A stretch of DNA of 64,000 nucleotides from Flavobacterium sp. ACN6 (GCF_002304005.1 NZ_MRCQ01000007.1:124001-188000); one strand, 5' to 3'. Positions 8,658 to 17,957 are shown, numbered from the stretch's first letter. Notes: a model not told the origin generated them from the letters alone. Numbers and translations: made by a program.

Positions 8658-10175
8658 CTATAATAGTGAATGACAAGTCATTGCATTTGGTTGCTGCACG
8701 CCCATCAATTCTAAAATAGTAGGAGCGATGTCGCCTAAAACACCATCTTGAATACTTTTCAATTGTTTATCAACTAAAATAATCGGCACTGGGTTTGTTG
8801 TGTGTGCAGTATTTGGAGATCCGTCAGGATTAATCATCGTTTCGCAGTTTCCGTGATCGGCAATTACAATAGTTGTATAATCGTTAGCAAGAGCAGCTTC
8901 GATAACTCGTTTCGCACAAACATCTACAGCTTCACAAGCTTTGATTGCAGCTTCCATAATTCCAGTATGTCCAACCATGTCGCCATTTGCGAAGTTTAAA
9001 CATACGAAATCAACTTCACCTTTGTTTAATTCAGGAACGAGAGCGTCTGTCAATTCATAAGCGCTCATTTCAGGCTGTAAATCGTAAGTAGCCACTTTTG
9101 GAGAGTTTCTCAAAATTCTTGATTCACCTTCAAAAGGAGTTTCTCTTCCGCCAGAAAAGAAAAATGTTACGTGCGGATATTTCTCTGTCTCAGCAATTCT
9201 GATTTGTTTTTTACCTGCTTTCTCTAAAACTTCACCAAGGGTTTCAGTAATATTATCTTTATTGTAAACCACTTTTACGTTTTGGTACGTTTCGTCGTAG
9301 TTTGTCAATGTTACATAATACAAGTTTAGTTTGTGCATGTTCTGCTCGTGGAAATCTTGCTGCGAAAGTACTTCTGTAAGTTCACGACCTCTATCAGTTC
9401 TAAAGTTAAAGAAGATTACCACGTCACCTTCAACAATTGTTGCTAATGGTTTTTGCTCTTCATCAACAATTACAACTGGAGCAATAAATTCGTCAGTTAC
9501 TTCATGTGCGTAGCTGTCAAGAACGCTTGCTACTGGATTTGTAGACGGAATTCCTATTCCGTTAACTATTAAATCATAAGCTAATTTAACACGCTCCCAA
9601 CGTCTGTCGCGATCCATTGCGTAATAGCGTCCAATGATAGAAGCAATTTTTACCGGCGTATCTTTAATATATTCGTCTAAATCATGAATATATTTTGCTC
9701 CAGATTTAGGATCAACGTCACGTCCGTCTGTAAATGCGTGAACATAAACTTGATCTAAACCATATTCTTGTGAAGCATCGATTAAGCCGCGAAGGTGTGA
9801 AGTATGTGAGTGAACACCACCATCTGAAACTAATCCTAAAAAGTGTACTTTTTTATTATTGTTTTTAGCGTACGTAAAAGCATCAATTAAAACTTGTTCT
9901 TTTGCTAAAGTTTTATGTTCTACCGCTAAGTTAATTTTTGCTAAATCTTGATAAACAATTCTTCCAGCGCCAAGGTTCATGTGACCAACCTCGCTGTTTC
10001 CCATTTGTCCATCTGGTAAACCAACATTTAAACCGTCAGTTCTAAGCTGCGCGCTTGGGTAATTTTGGTAAAGACTGTTTATAAAAGGAACATTTGCATT
10101 GTCTATTGCAGATACTTTAGGGTCAGGAGATTTTCCCCAACCATCTAAAATCATAAGGATAACTTTTTTGTTCAT
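8658..10175 (-). CDS. gpmI: 2,3-bisphosphoglycerate-independent phosphoglycerate mutase
   Basis: This 505-residue enzyme interconverts 3- and 2-phosphoglycerate in glycolysis and gluconeogenesis using two Mn2+ ions. The N-terminal metal motif is KVILMILDGWG. The catalytic serine is in GQMGNSEVGHMNLGAGRIV. Later come GVHSHTSHLRGL, DGRDVDPKS, HVTFFFSGGRE, ANGDMVGHTG and DHGNCETM, all diagnostic of iPGM. I use the ATG at 10175 (MNKKVILMILDG), not the one 45 bases upstream, because a -7 box lies between the two. Confidence 0.97.
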   Translation of the reverse strand: MNKKVILMILDGWGKSPDPKVSAIDNANVPFINSLYQNYPSAQLRTDGLNVGLPDGQMGNSEVGHMNLGAGRIVYQDLAKINLAVEHKTLAKEQVLIDAFTYAKNNNKKVHFLGLVSDGGVHSHTSHLRGLIDASQEYGLDQVYVHAFTDGRDVDPKSGAKYIHDLDEYIKDTPVKIASIIGRYYAMDRDRRWERVKLAYDLIVNGIGIPSTNPVASVLDSYAHEVTDEFIAPVVIVDEEQKPLATIVEGDVVIFFNFRTDRGRELTEVLSQQDFHEQNMHKLNLYYVTLTNYDETYQNVKVVYNKDNITETLGEVLEKAGKKQIRIAETEKYPHVTFFFSGGRETPFEGESRILRNSPKVATYDLQPEMSAYELTDALVPELNKGEVDFVCLNFANGDMVGHTGIMEAAIKACEAVDVCAKRVIEAALANDYTTIVIADHGNCETMINPDGSPNTAHTTNPVPIILVDKQLKSIQDGVLGDIAPTILELMGVQQPNAMTCHSLL

Positions 10176-10191
10176 TACTTTTTGTTTTCTA

Positions 10192-10199
10192 CAAAGATA
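10192..10199 (-). promoter_or_regulatory. -7 box for gpmI
   Basis: The minus strand reads TATCTTTG (TAnnTTTG). It ends 17 bases upstream of the chosen gpmI ATG and inside the longer possible reading frame, which supports the downstream start. Confidence 0.6.
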
Positions 10200-10315
10200 A
10201 GTCATTTCTAAAATTGGCAAAGAAAGCTTTGTTACATTTATGTTTAATAAAATGAAGTCTTATAAAAAATACTAATTTAATTATAGAAGTCTTTATTTTT
10301 TAAAATTAATTCACA

Positions 10316-12745
10316 CTAAGCTCTTTTTCCGACTTTATTTTTGACAGCATTATAGTCAATAAAATATTTTACACTTACAGAAAAGATGTGTTTTAGGGCG
10401 TCATTATTTAGAAGTCCAGAAACATTGTGTTTGAAATCTTTATCAATAATTCGCTCAAAATTAGACGCATTGTTTCTGTATAATGCAGAAAGCTGACTTC
10501 CAGGTGCAAACCACCAAGAGAATGATAAATCGGCATTCCAAGAATAAAAACTTGAATTTTTATTCGTTGTATATTCCGGATATGGAGTTAGATCTCCGTT
10601 TGGTTCTAGAGTTAGAATGTTTTTATTATCGGCATAAGACCAATATTGGCGAACAGATAAATTAATTGTCATTGCACTGTTTACCGCATATTTACCTCCT
10701 AAAGTATTCGAATACGTAATCACATTTCTGTTTGCAAATATTATTTCGTTTGGAGTGGTTTGGTTGTCATCAGTGTCGATTTGATCAATATAACCTTTGT
10801 TGTTGTTTTTTCTCAAATAACTAAAAAAGTAAGTCAATAGTAATTTATCACTGAAACGATATCTCGGGCCAATATCAAAACCGTACGTTATTCTTTCAGA
10901 TTCATCAAAAACATTAAAAGTTCCGTTTAAATCAACGGCAAATTTATGGTTATAATTGGTCGAAATACTTCCCCAAGTTTCTATTTTTCGGGGAATGGTA
11001 ACATATCTATTTTCTGCACGCGGTTCGTAATAATCACAAATTTCCATTGGATAAAAAGTAATTCCAGTTCCGTAATAGTTGTTTTTTACTGTTGTTAAAT
11101 TTAGATTGGTATTGATACTATTGTCCTGTAATTTTCCAGATTCTTTGTTGAATTCCGTATACATATTATAGTTGATTCTAAAAGTGTTGAACTTTTTGGT
11201 TGGATTCAGAATTCTATAATTGGCATTTCCGTAAAAATTATAATAGTTGGTGTAAAAATTAATTCCGAGATCGTTAGGATCAAAGTCTTTACTAACAAAA
11301 TCAGAACCAAAGCTGTATCTATATTTTCCGCTTGTTTTAGACAGTCCTACTGTAGAATAAAAACCTTTTTTATCTTCAATATCATTGATAAAACTGTATT
11401 TAGCATTTCCAAATAAACTATAGGTATTTGCTTTTGTATTTAAATCCCATGCCAATCCCGTAACGTTTGCATCTCTAAAATGCCCATTACGGCTAACATT
11501 CGTATTAATAAAAGTAACAGATGAATTTTTGCGGAAACGCTGATCCAAAACCAATACATTATAATTAGTAAGAGGTTCAACAATTTCGCGTCTCGTTTCT
11601 CCGGTAGTATTATCTTTTATGGTGGCAAAAGTCTTTTCTGTTACGGCATTTAAAACTCCAATTCCCAGTCCGTTTTTGGTTCTTCCTGAGACCTTTAATG
11701 CGTTTACAAGATTTACAGCAGCTGGTAATTCGATAATTTCTTCATTTTCATTTAATGAAGGATCGGTTGACGGCGCGCCTCCAATTCTTCTCGAATAAAA
11801 CATCTCTCCTTTGCTGAATAAATCTGTTCCTTCTGTAAAAAAAGCTCTGTTTTCATTAAACTGCTGTTCAAAAGGACCGAGATTTAAAATCTGATCGTCG
11901 TATTTTGTTTGTCCAAAATCTGGAATTAAAATCGCATCAATAGTAAAAGCATCATTTATTCCGTACTTAATGTCCATTCCGCCTTTTAAAGTTCCGTAAG
12001 TCTTTTGTCCGTCTCCTGCATTTAAATAATACGATGCATAAGGCATTAAAAACAATCGAGTAGGAGGTTTAATATTTTCGATTCCTTCTAAAGTTCCCGC
12101 CTGCTGCGTAAAAGTTCCTATTTTACGGTCTATAAAATTCCAAGTATATTTAAAACGCTCTCGTTTTATTTCTCTGAAAAAGTTTATTCCCCAGGTCTGT
12201 TTGTTCTCGGCAGAAAAGCGTAATGCTGAATACGGTATTTTAATTTCAACAACCCATCCATTTTCTTTTATAGAAGCTTTACTGATCCAAACAGCATCCC
12301 ACGAATAATCTTCGCCATTGGCATCGGTCATAATACAATCTCCCTGAACGTCTGCGGCAGAAACATAAAACATAAAATCCTGCTGACCATCATTAAAACC
12401 ATTTATAAAAACACCAAAAAGATCTGCGGTACCAAAGTTGTCTCGCTGTGAAATTTCTTTTAAAATTTTAGAAGGTTCATCATCATACATCATAGCGGCG
12501 ATGTACACAGCATCATTATCATATAAAACTTTTACTTCTGTTCTTTTTTCAAAAGGAATAGATTTTCCGTTGTCTGGTTCCAGCATTATAAAGTCAGAAG
12601 CAATCGATGCATTTTCCCACGCTGGTTCATCCAATTTTCCGTCAATAGAAATATTTTGTGAAGTTACTTTTGCCTGAATTGCTTTTTTTTGACCGTAACT
12701 GCACAGAGCGGATAATAGAAAACTGAAGAAAATTATTTTTTTCAT
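10316..12745 (-). CDS. Exported DUF5916 protein with N-terminal family-9 carbohydrate-binding-like domain
   Basis: This 809-residue protein starts with a signal peptide (MKKIIFFSFLLSALCSYGQ). Residues about 25-210 look like the CBM9-like domain that precedes DUF5916: ISIDGKLDEPAWENA, VLYDNDAVYIAAMMYD, DLFGVFINGFNDGQQDF and WVVEIKIPYSALRF. The remaining 600 residues are rich in alternating aromatic/polar strands with many Tyr and Asn, as in an outer-membrane beta barrel, and contain INFFREIKRERFKYTW and ENRAFFTEGTDLF. It is probably an outer-membrane barrel with a periplasmic or surface sugar-binding-like domain. Substrate and function are not known. The ATG at 12745 is preferred because the upstream extension would precede the signal peptide. 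Confidence 0.85.
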   Translation of the reverse strand: MKKIIFFSFLLSALCSYGQKKAIQAKVTSQNISIDGKLDEPAWENASIASDFIMLEPDNGKSIPFEKRTEVKVLYDNDAVYIAAMMYDDEPSKILKEISQRDNFGTADLFGVFINGFNDGQQDFMFYVSAADVQGDCIMTDANGEDYSWDAVWISKASIKENGWVVEIKIPYSALRFSAENKQTWGINFFREIKRERFKYTWNFIDRKIGTFTQQAGTLEGIENIKPPTRLFLMPYASYYLNAGDGQKTYGTLKGGMDIKYGINDAFTIDAILIPDFGQTKYDDQILNLGPFEQQFNENRAFFTEGTDLFSKGEMFYSRRIGGAPSTDPSLNENEEIIELPAAVNLVNALKVSGRTKNGLGIGVLNAVTEKTFATIKDNTTGETRREIVEPLTNYNVLVLDQRFRKNSSVTFINTNVSRNGHFRDANVTGLAWDLNTKANTYSLFGNAKYSFINDIEDKKGFYSTVGLSKTSGKYRYSFGSDFVSKDFDPNDLGINFYTNYYNFYGNANYRILNPTKKFNTFRINYNMYTEFNKESGKLQDNSINTNLNLTTVKNNYYGTGITFYPMEICDYYEPRAENRYVTIPRKIETWGSISTNYNHKFAVDLNGTFNVFDESERITYGFDIGPRYRFSDKLLLTYFFSYLRKNNNKGYIDQIDTDDNQTTPNEIIFANRNVITYSNTLGGKYAVNSAMTINLSVRQYWSYADNKNILTLEPNGDLTPYPEYTTNKNSSFYSWNADLSFSWWFAPGSQLSALYRNNASNFERIIDKDFKHNVSGLLNNDALKHIFSVSVKYFIDYNAVKNKVGKRA

Positions 12746-12769
12746 GAATATTTTGATGGGAAATAGTGA

Positions 12770-12777
12770 CAAAATTA
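12770..12777 (-). promoter_or_regulatory. -7 box for the DUF5916 gene
   Basis: The minus strand reads TAATTTTG (TAnnTTTG), 24 bases upstream of the chosen ATG at 12745. Confidence 0.45.
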
Positions 12778-13001
12778 CTTTAATATAGAAATAATAGACT
12801 AGAATTTGTTTCACTTGTTACACTTTTCGTTTCAAAATTTCCATTTTATTCACCTTTTTTTAAGAAAATTGGTTGAAATGTTATGATTTTTAGCGTAAGA
12901 AGAAATCTTACATAACCAGCGTTTTTATGTTAATAATGTTAAAGTTTAAGTAAAAAAGGCCTGAAAATCAGGATTATATTTTGCAAGGAATGAATTATTT
13001 A

Positions 13002-13009
13002 TATTTTTG
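13002..13009 (+). promoter_or_regulatory. -7 box for the L,D-transpeptidase-like gene
   Basis: TATTTTTG followed by CC, 36 bases upstream of the ATG at 13046; it matches TAnnTTTG. Confidence 0.5.
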
Positions 13010-13045
13010 CCATACCCAAGTTTTTGTTTAACCTAAAGAAATTCA

Positions 13046-13771
13046 ATGATTTACAAAATCTATCCGCTATTTGTGTTTTTGCTGTTATCTTTTGGAAAAG
13101 ATTCAAAGAACACTACCGATCTTAAAACAAACGCTGTCGTAAAGTCAATTGCTAAAGTTGAAAAAGTTACAGTTGATTCGAAAATTGAAAGCGTTTATAA
13201 CACTTTAAATTCCAATAACTACAAGATGCCTGAGCTTAAAACTTTCTCGGAAGCTTTAAAGGGATTTTACTTATTGAAAGAAAAAGGAGTTATCAAGAAA
13301 AATATTTTAACGCTTATTGATTTCAGCTTATCTTCAAACACAAAACGTTTGTGGGTAATTGATTTGACAAGCAATACCATCTTGTTTAATTCGCTTGTAG
13401 CTCATGGAAGAAATACTGGAGAAGAATTTGCTTCTGCATTTTCAAATCTTAATTCTTCATTTAAGAGTAGTTTAGGTTTTTATTCTACAGGAGAAATATA
13501 CCAAGGAAAACATGGTGCTTCTCTACGTTTGGATGGTCTGGAAGATGGAGTGAATGACAACGCACGCCAAAGAGGTGTTGTAATGCACGGTGCAGATTAT
13601 GTATCTGAATCATTCATCAGAGACCACAAAAGATTAGGAAGAAGCCAAGGTTGTCCTGCTCTTCCAGTAGAAATGACAAGTGAAATTATTCAGTTAATAA
13701 AAGATAAATCGTGTTTATACATTTATCATCCATCAAGAAGTTTCGCGATGGAAGAGAGGCTAATTTCTTAA
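13046..13771 (+). CDS. Murein L,D-transpeptidase catalytic domain family protein (YkuD_2 type)
   Basis: This 241-residue exported protein starts with a short signal segment (YPLFVFLLLSFG). The C-terminal half carries the YkuD_2 signature: LIDFSLSSNTKRLWVIDL, LVAHGRNTG, GVVMHGADYVSESF and the catalytic cysteine in GRSQGCPALP. Such enzymes act on peptidoglycan stem peptides in the periplasm, making 3-3 cross-links or attaching proteins. It is convergent with a second, larger L,D-transpeptidase, and the two coding regions overlap by 12 bases at their 3' ends. An intrinsic terminator for this gene lies inside the other gene's coding sequence. Confidence 0.88.
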   Translation: MIYKIYPLFVFLLLSFGKDSKNTTDLKTNAVVKSIAKVEKVTVDSKIESVYNTLNSNNYKMPELKTFSEALKGFYLLKEKGVIKKNILTLIDFSLSSNTKRLWVIDLTSNTILFNSLVAHGRNTGEEFASAFSNLNSSFKSSLGFYSTGEIYQGKHGASLRLDGLEDGVNDNARQRGVVMHGADYVSESFIRDHKRLGRSQGCPALPVEMTSEIIQLIKDKSCLYIYHPSRSFAMEERLIS

Positions 13772-15343
13772 TTTAGCATATAAATCCGAATCTAGATTAT
13801 AAATATCAGCTCTAAAAAAGAGCTGATTTTTTTTGCTCCATGCTGTCCAGTACCATTGATACAAAGCATATTTTTTTGTGATTTTGAAACTCATCGTTTT
13901 TTTAGAAGCAATAATAGTATCAATCCTATCTTGAGGCCAATTTCCCTCAACATCCAAAATATGCTGCGCCAGTTCCAGAGGATTCTCAACACGCACGCAA
14001 CCTGAGCTCATAGAACGGTTATTTCGTCCGAAGATGTTACGATGATTGGTATCGTGCAGATAAACACTATGATGATTTGGAAATAAAATTTTCATTAAGC
14101 CCAGCGAATTATTGTAGCCGGGACTCTGTACATAACGATAATTATTAGGTTTGTTTTCATTCCACGCTATTGGTTCAACGACATTTCCAGACGTATCATA
14201 AATGGTAATGTTTTTTTTAGCCAAATAATTTCGGTTTCGTTTCATTGCGGGAACAACATCTTCTTTCAAAATTGTTGGAGGAACTGTCCAAGTCGGATTA
14301 AAAACTACTGTTTTTAAGACAGAGGTAATAATAGGTGTTTTTCTTTTACTTGTTCCAACAACAACATTTCGAACCAAAGTTGTGTCTTGGTTTTCAACTA
14401 CATTTAAATTGTAATCGGGAATATTAATGATAAAATAGTTTTCGGCTAATTCATCTGGATACCATCTCCAGCGTTCGAGATTGGCAATGATCTGCTTTTT
14501 TCTTCTTTCCTTAGAATAATTTAAGGCACTGATTGTTCCTGCGCCAATAACCCCATCCGAAGCCAACCCATGTCTTTCTTGAAAATTCTTAACTGCTTCA
14601 AAAGTTTTTTTGTTGTAAATTCTTGTAAGGCTGTCTTTTCCAGACATATCTTTCCAAAATAACAGTCTTCTTTTAATGTTTACTAAAGCGGCGCTAGTAT
14701 CGTTTAAAGTGATTTTTTCGGCTGATTTAATATCTTCTATTTCATCATCTGGAAAAGTATTTACGATTTCTAGTGCTTTCAAAAGCTGTTTGTAGATTTG
14801 AGTTTTAGGCTGGACATTTTCAACAATACTATCTAGTTTATTGTTGTTGAAAGCTTTAATAAGAACAGAATTAATGTCAAGTACTTTTTCATCTAAATCC
14901 CAGTCGGTGTAGATTTTTTTAGGATCAAGTTTTCCTTTGTGTAAATGATTTAAATATTTTTCAAAATTATAAGTCAGCAATATATCATAAGTAGCTAAGT
15001 CAGAATCGCTCAGGGAACTTACTTTGCTTTCAAACTTTTTTAACTGTGATGCCTTGTAATCTTCTGGTTCTAAGCCTAATTCATCTGATTTTTCTAATTG
15101 AGACAAAACATAAGTTCTCTTTTCCAGATTTCCCCAGACCGTTTTATTTTCAGATGCGATATAGAATTGTTTTAGCGTTTCGCTCTTAAAAGTGCTTATT
15201 ACGGCAGTATCTATTTCAACTTTTCTTTCGTCAGTAAGTATGATTGCTGGTACCGTTTTTTTGACGATAGGAGCAGGTTTCGGGACATCTTTTTTGCATC
15301 CCATAAAAACAGATATTACTAATACGAAGTAAAGTTTTTTCAT
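13760..15343 (-). CDS. L,D-transpeptidase lipoprotein with scaffold, PG-binding and YkuD domains
   Basis: This 527-residue protein starts with a lipoprotein signal peptide ending in VFMGC, so the lipidated cysteine is near residue 16. A helical scaffold region (about 60-230) contains YDILLTYNFEKYLNHLHKGK. A PG_binding_1 repeat follows (VKNFQERHGLASDGVIGAGT). The YkuD catalytic domain has PDYNLNVVE, VVGTSKRKTP, HDTNHRNIFGRNNR and the active cysteine in MSSGCVRVENP. The order matches YcbB/LdtD-type enzymes that form 3-3 cross-links in peptidoglycan. It follows the GNAT gene with one intervening base and is probably cotranscribed with it. Its 3' end overlaps the convergent transpeptidase. Confidence 0.93.
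   Translation of the reverse strand: MKKLYFVLVISVFMGCKKDVPKPAPIVKKTVPAIILTDERKVEIDTAVISTFKSETLKQFYIASENKTVWGNLEKRTYVLSQLEKSDELGLEPEDYKASQLKKFESKVSSLSDSDLATYDILLTYNFEKYLNHLHKGKLDPKKIYTDWDLDEKVLDINSVLIKAFNNNKLDSIVENVQPKTQIYKQLLKALEIVNTFPDDEIEDIKSAEKITLNDTSAALVNIKRRLLFWKDMSGKDSLTRIYNKKTFEAVKNFQERHGLASDGVIGAGTISALNYSKERRKKQIIANLERWRWYPDELAENYFIINIPDYNLNVVENQDTTLVRNVVVGTSKRKTPIITSVLKTVVFNPTWTVPPTILKEDVVPAMKRNRNYLAKKNITIYDTSGNVVEPIAWNENKPNNYRYVQSPGYNNSLGLMKILFPNHHSVYLHDTNHRNIFGRNNRSMSSGCVRVENPLELAQHILDVEGNWPQDRIDTIIASKKTMSFKITKKYALYQWYWTAWSKKNQLFFRADIYNLDSDLYAKLRN
13805..13834 (+). terminator. Intrinsic terminator embedded in the opposite-strand coding sequence
   Basis: ATCAGCTCT, a 5-base loop, AGAGCTGAT and then eight T residues form a textbook intrinsic terminator for the plus-strand transpeptidase. 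The same bases encode residues near the C-terminus of the minus-strand transpeptidase (region NQLFFRADIY). Confidence 0.8.
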
Positions 15344-15344
15344 T

Positions 15345-15782
15345 CTATAATTTTTTAAACATCAAATAATGTTCGCCAACGTCTTGAATATCAAAAGGCT
15401 CACCTTGGGGCTGGTAATCCATTTTTTGATAAAAGCCAACAGCTGTTGTTCTGGCGTTAAACCAAATCAAATCGACTTTGTTTTCATTGCAGTAGGTTTC
15501 ACAATGTCTAACCAAAGCCTCGCCAAATCCCATTTTTTGATGCGTTTCTAAAACTGCCATCCCTCGAATTTGAGCTTGATTTTGTTCGGCAAATATAGTG
15601 TTGATTTTATTAAATAAGGAAATAATTCCTATTAAATTTTCATTATCAAATAAACCAAAATGATGAGTGGTTTCTAAATCGTCTCCTTCAAAAATACAGC
15701 TTTCTATAGGTTTTCCTTTTCTTAAAACAGGTTGACGTACGGCATAAGTTTCTTTTGATGTAATTTCTTTGATTGTAATCAT
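15345..15782 (-). CDS. GNAT family N-acetyltransferase
   Basis: This 145-residue protein has the GNAT acetyl-CoA-binding core: HHFGLFDNENLIGIISLF, then AQIRGMAVLETHQKMGFGEALVRHCE, where QKMGFGEAL is motif A, and VDLIWFNARTTAVGFYQKMDYQ as motif B. The acceptor substrate is not predictable. One base separates its stop codon from the start of the downstream L,D-transpeptidase, so the pair is translationally close and likely one operon. Confidence 0.9.
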   Translation of the reverse strand: MITIKEITSKETYAVRQPVLRKGKPIESCIFEGDDLETTHHFGLFDNENLIGIISLFNKINTIFAEQNQAQIRGMAVLETHQKMGFGEALVRHCETYCNENKVDLIWFNARTTAVGFYQKMDYQPQGEPFDIQDVGEHYLMFKKL

Positions 15783-15899
15783 GATTTTTTTGAAAAATAT
15801 TGGTTTTATAACTTTTTAATTTTAAATAAGTTATAAAAAAATGTTGATTTTAATTGATTTTTTTTGCGAAAAAGCTTGTTTTGAACTTAACTTTCTTTT

Positions 15900-15907
15900 T
15901 ATATTTG
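15900..15907 (+). promoter_or_regulatory. -7 box of the first tRNA-Gly gene
   Basis: TATATTTG followed by CAC, 10 bases before the mature tRNA start; it matches TAnnTTTG. Confidence 0.65.
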
Positions 15908-15917
15908 CACCACCAAT

Positions 15918-15990
<73 letters not shown>

Positions 15991-16075
15991 CTAAGAAACC
16001 AAAATTTTTAGTTTCGGTTTTTTTGTCAAAAGTAAATAATTTTTGATTTTAGTTTTTTTTAAAGATTAAATTATT

Positions 16076-16083
16076 TATATTTG
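16076..16083 (+). promoter_or_regulatory. -7 box of the second tRNA-Gly gene
   Basis: TATATTTG followed by CACC, 12 bases before the second tRNA. The presence of its own box suggests the two tRNA genes are transcribed separately. Confidence 0.65.
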
Positions 16084-16095
16084 CACCCTGTTAAT

Positions 16096-16168
<73 letters not shown>

Positions 16169-16172
16169 CTTC

Positions 16173-16206
16173 AAAAGCCTCAAACATTGTTTGAGGCTTT
16201 TTTGTT
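16173..16206 (+). terminator. Intrinsic terminator after tRNA-Gly copy 2
   Basis: AAAGCCTCAAAC, a short loop and GTTTGAGGCTTTTTTG form a 12-bp stem followed by a T-run. Confidence 0.85.
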
Positions 16207-16240
16207 TTTAAACCAATTTACTTAAATTTCAATATTTTTA

Positions 16241-16298
16241 AATTCCAAATTCCAAGTTTAATAAAGAAGTAAATTCTAAAGATTTGGAATTTGGAATT
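16241..16298. repeat. AATTCCAAATTCCAA inverted repeat
   Basis: AATTCCAAATTCCAA (16241-16255) pairs perfectly with 16284-16298 across a 28-base loop, directly downstream of pepE on its strand. The same 15-base word recurs in hairpins at 40542 and 60937 and in degraded form at 48437, so it is a dispersed repeat family. It may also help terminate pepE transcription. Confidence 0.7.
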
Positions 16299-16316
16299 AA
16301 AAAAATATTTGGAATT

Positions 16317-17024
16317 TTATTTTAAGCTGCTCAAATCACTTTCTGTTTCTAATTCCTGCGGTGTTTCGTTTTTCTTGAAAAGTCTCGCTTTCAAATCGCC
16401 TTTCAGGATTATTTTTTCACCTTTAACTTCCAGCCAGCTTCCTTCTCTTAAACCTAAAACTGGAATCGAATTGAATGCATGAAATTCTTTGATTCGTGTT
16501 TCGCGTGTTTCACCCATGTGTTTAGACTGTAAATCGGCATCTAAGTAATGCGGATTTAAATTAAAAGGAATTAGCCCTAAGGTTTGAAAACTTGGCGGGT
16601 AAATAATAGGCATGTCGTTTGTAGTCTGCATCGATAAACCGCAAATATTACTTCCTGCGCTTGATCCTAAATAAGGAGTGCCGTTTTTTACTGTTTCTGC
16701 AACTAACTGCATGATGTTATTTTTGTAAAGCTGACTAACCAGTAAAAATGTATTTCCGCCTCCTGTAAATATTCCTTCTGCTTCTTTTACAGCGGTTTGA
16801 GGATCTTCAAATTCGTGAATTCCTTTAACGTCAATGTTAATTTTAGCAAATGCTTGTACGGCTTTCTGTGTGTATTCGTCATGCGAAATACCGCTTGGGC
16901 GTGCATAAGGAATAAATAATATTGTTTTGCAGTTTTTAAAATGTACTTCTAAAGTGGGTAAAAGATATTCTAAATATTCACCTCCGTGCAAAGTAGATGT
17001 GCTTGCGATAATGATACTTTTCAT
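16317..17024 (-). CDS. pepE: Dipeptidase E (peptidase family S51)
   Basis: This 235-residue cytoplasmic enzyme hydrolyses N-terminal Asp-X dipeptides. The catalytic serine sits in the nucleophile elbow YLGSSAGSN. The adjacent family motifs are EGIFTGGGNTFLLVSQLY and the C-terminal block containing NPHYLDAD and GLREGSWL, which supplies the histidine region. Length and motif order match PepE. It starts at the ATG at 17024 and ends next to an AATTCCAAATTCCAA hairpin. Confidence 0.93.
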   Translation of the reverse strand: MKSIIIASTSTLHGGEYLEYLLPTLEVHFKNCKTILFIPYARPSGISHDEYTQKAVQAFAKINIDVKGIHEFEDPQTAVKEAEGIFTGGGNTFLLVSQLYKNNIMQLVAETVKNGTPYLGSSAGSNICGLSMQTTNDMPIIYPPSFQTLGLIPFNLNPHYLDADLQSKHMGETRETRIKEFHAFNSIPVLGLREGSWLEVKGEKIILKGDLKARLFKKNETPQELETESDLSSLK

Positions 17025-17128
17025 GATTTTTTTTTAACTCAAATTTTGTTGGTTAAAGATATAAAAACTCTGTTTTTGTATGGTTTTTTATTGTTTTAAT
17101 TAACATATTTTTACCATGTCATTAATAC

Positions 17129-17136
17129 TAAATTTG
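17129..17136 (+). promoter_or_regulatory. Possible -7 box for the carboxypeptidase-regulatory-like gene cluster
   Basis: TAAATTTG matches TAnnTTTG, 33 bases upstream of the first gene of the tandem cluster. No clear -33 element is seen. Confidence 0.4.
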
Positions 17137-17168
17137 GAGGATATTAAGATATTTTTACCGTTTTAAGA

Positions 17169-17957
17169 ATGTTTCTAATATATTTCATTTTGATTCAAAA
17201 AATTACTTGTTTTTTATTTGTTATTGTGGGGCAGGCTTGCTTGTCGCAGGTTCAAGAACGCTCTCTTTTTACTGGCAAAATAGCGGCTAACACTTCAAGT
17301 TTAGATGGTGTTTATGTGATTAATGCGCAGACAGAAGAAACGGTATCAACAAGTGAATCTGGCTCTTTTTCTATTTTGGCAAAAGCAGATGATGTGCTGG
17401 TTTTTTCTTCAATAACATTTAAGGAGAAAAGAATTATGCTGAAACCCGAAGATTTTTCCAATCTTAATTTTACTGTAAATCTTAATATGGTCATGTATCA
17501 GCTTCAAGAAGTTGTAATAAAAAGATATGATAATATTAATGCCGAAAGTTTAGGAATAATTCCGCAAGGGCAGAAAAAATATACCGCAGCCGAACGAAAA
17601 TTGGAAACGGCAACTGCGCTGAACGCCACGGCAAATGGAGGCGGAATGGTTGGCGGCTCAATTTCTGCGGATCCGCTGTTGAATTTTTTCTCAGGAAGAA
17701 CAGCAATGCTGAAAAAAGAAGTAGCGGTGGAGAAAAAAGAGTTTTTCATGAAGCTTTTGGAAAATATGTTTAGTTTGGAACATTTTATTGACCGATTAAA
17801 AATTCCGGCAGAATATGTAAAAGGTTTTGAATATTATGCTGTAGAAAATGATAAGTTTACCGTGATTTTGAATTCTAAAAACAAAACTTCTACAGAGTTC
17901 CTATTGGGAGAACTGGCAGTAAAGTATAAAGAAATAATTGCTGGTGAAAACAAATAA
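17169..17957 (+). CDS. Exported carboxypeptidase-regulatory-like domain protein, paralogue 1 of 4
   Basis: This 262-residue protein starts with a signal peptide ending around ACLSQVQ. Residues about 30-110 form a CarboxypepD_reg-like beta sandwich: LFTGKIAANTSSLDGVYVIN, SESGSFSILAKADDVLVFSS and LQEVVIKRYDNI. A linker carries ESLGIIPQGQKKYTAAERK, and a C-terminal helical segment has FIDRLKIPAEYVKGFEYYAV and EFLLGELAVKYKEIIAG. That linker and tail recur in the next two genes. The domain resembles the plug-preceding domain of TonB-dependent receptors, but no barrel follows. The function is unknown. The next gene starts inside this one. Confidence 0.78.
   Translation: MFLIYFILIQKITCFLFVIVGQACLSQVQERSLFTGKIAANTSSLDGVYVINAQTEETVSTSESGSFSILAKADDVLVFSSITFKEKRIMLKPEDFSNLNFTVNLNMVMYQLQEVVIKRYDNINAESLGIIPQGQKKYTAAERKLETATALNATANGGGMVGGSISADPLLNFFSGRTAMLKKEVAVEKKEFFMKLLENMFSLEHFIDRLKIPAEYVKGFEYYAVENDKFTVILNSKNKTSTEFLLGELAVKYKEIIAGENK

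Larger units (their letters stand above)
12746..13045. other. Divergent promoter region, 300 bases
   Basis: This gap separates the DUF5916 gene and the plus-strand L,D-transpeptidase. It holds one -7 box in each direction (12770-12777 and 13002-13009). The rest is AT-rich with no ORF, repeat or strong hairpin that I can see. Confidence 0.6.

Noticed and set aside
8802..9513. Small plus-strand frames within gpmI
   Set aside because: They are antisense shadows of a well-conserved gene and lack start context or similarity.
16021..16095. The spacer between the two tRNA-Gly genes as a processed dicistronic linker
   Set aside because: The second gene has its own -7 box and the first a weak terminator, so separate transcription is simpler.
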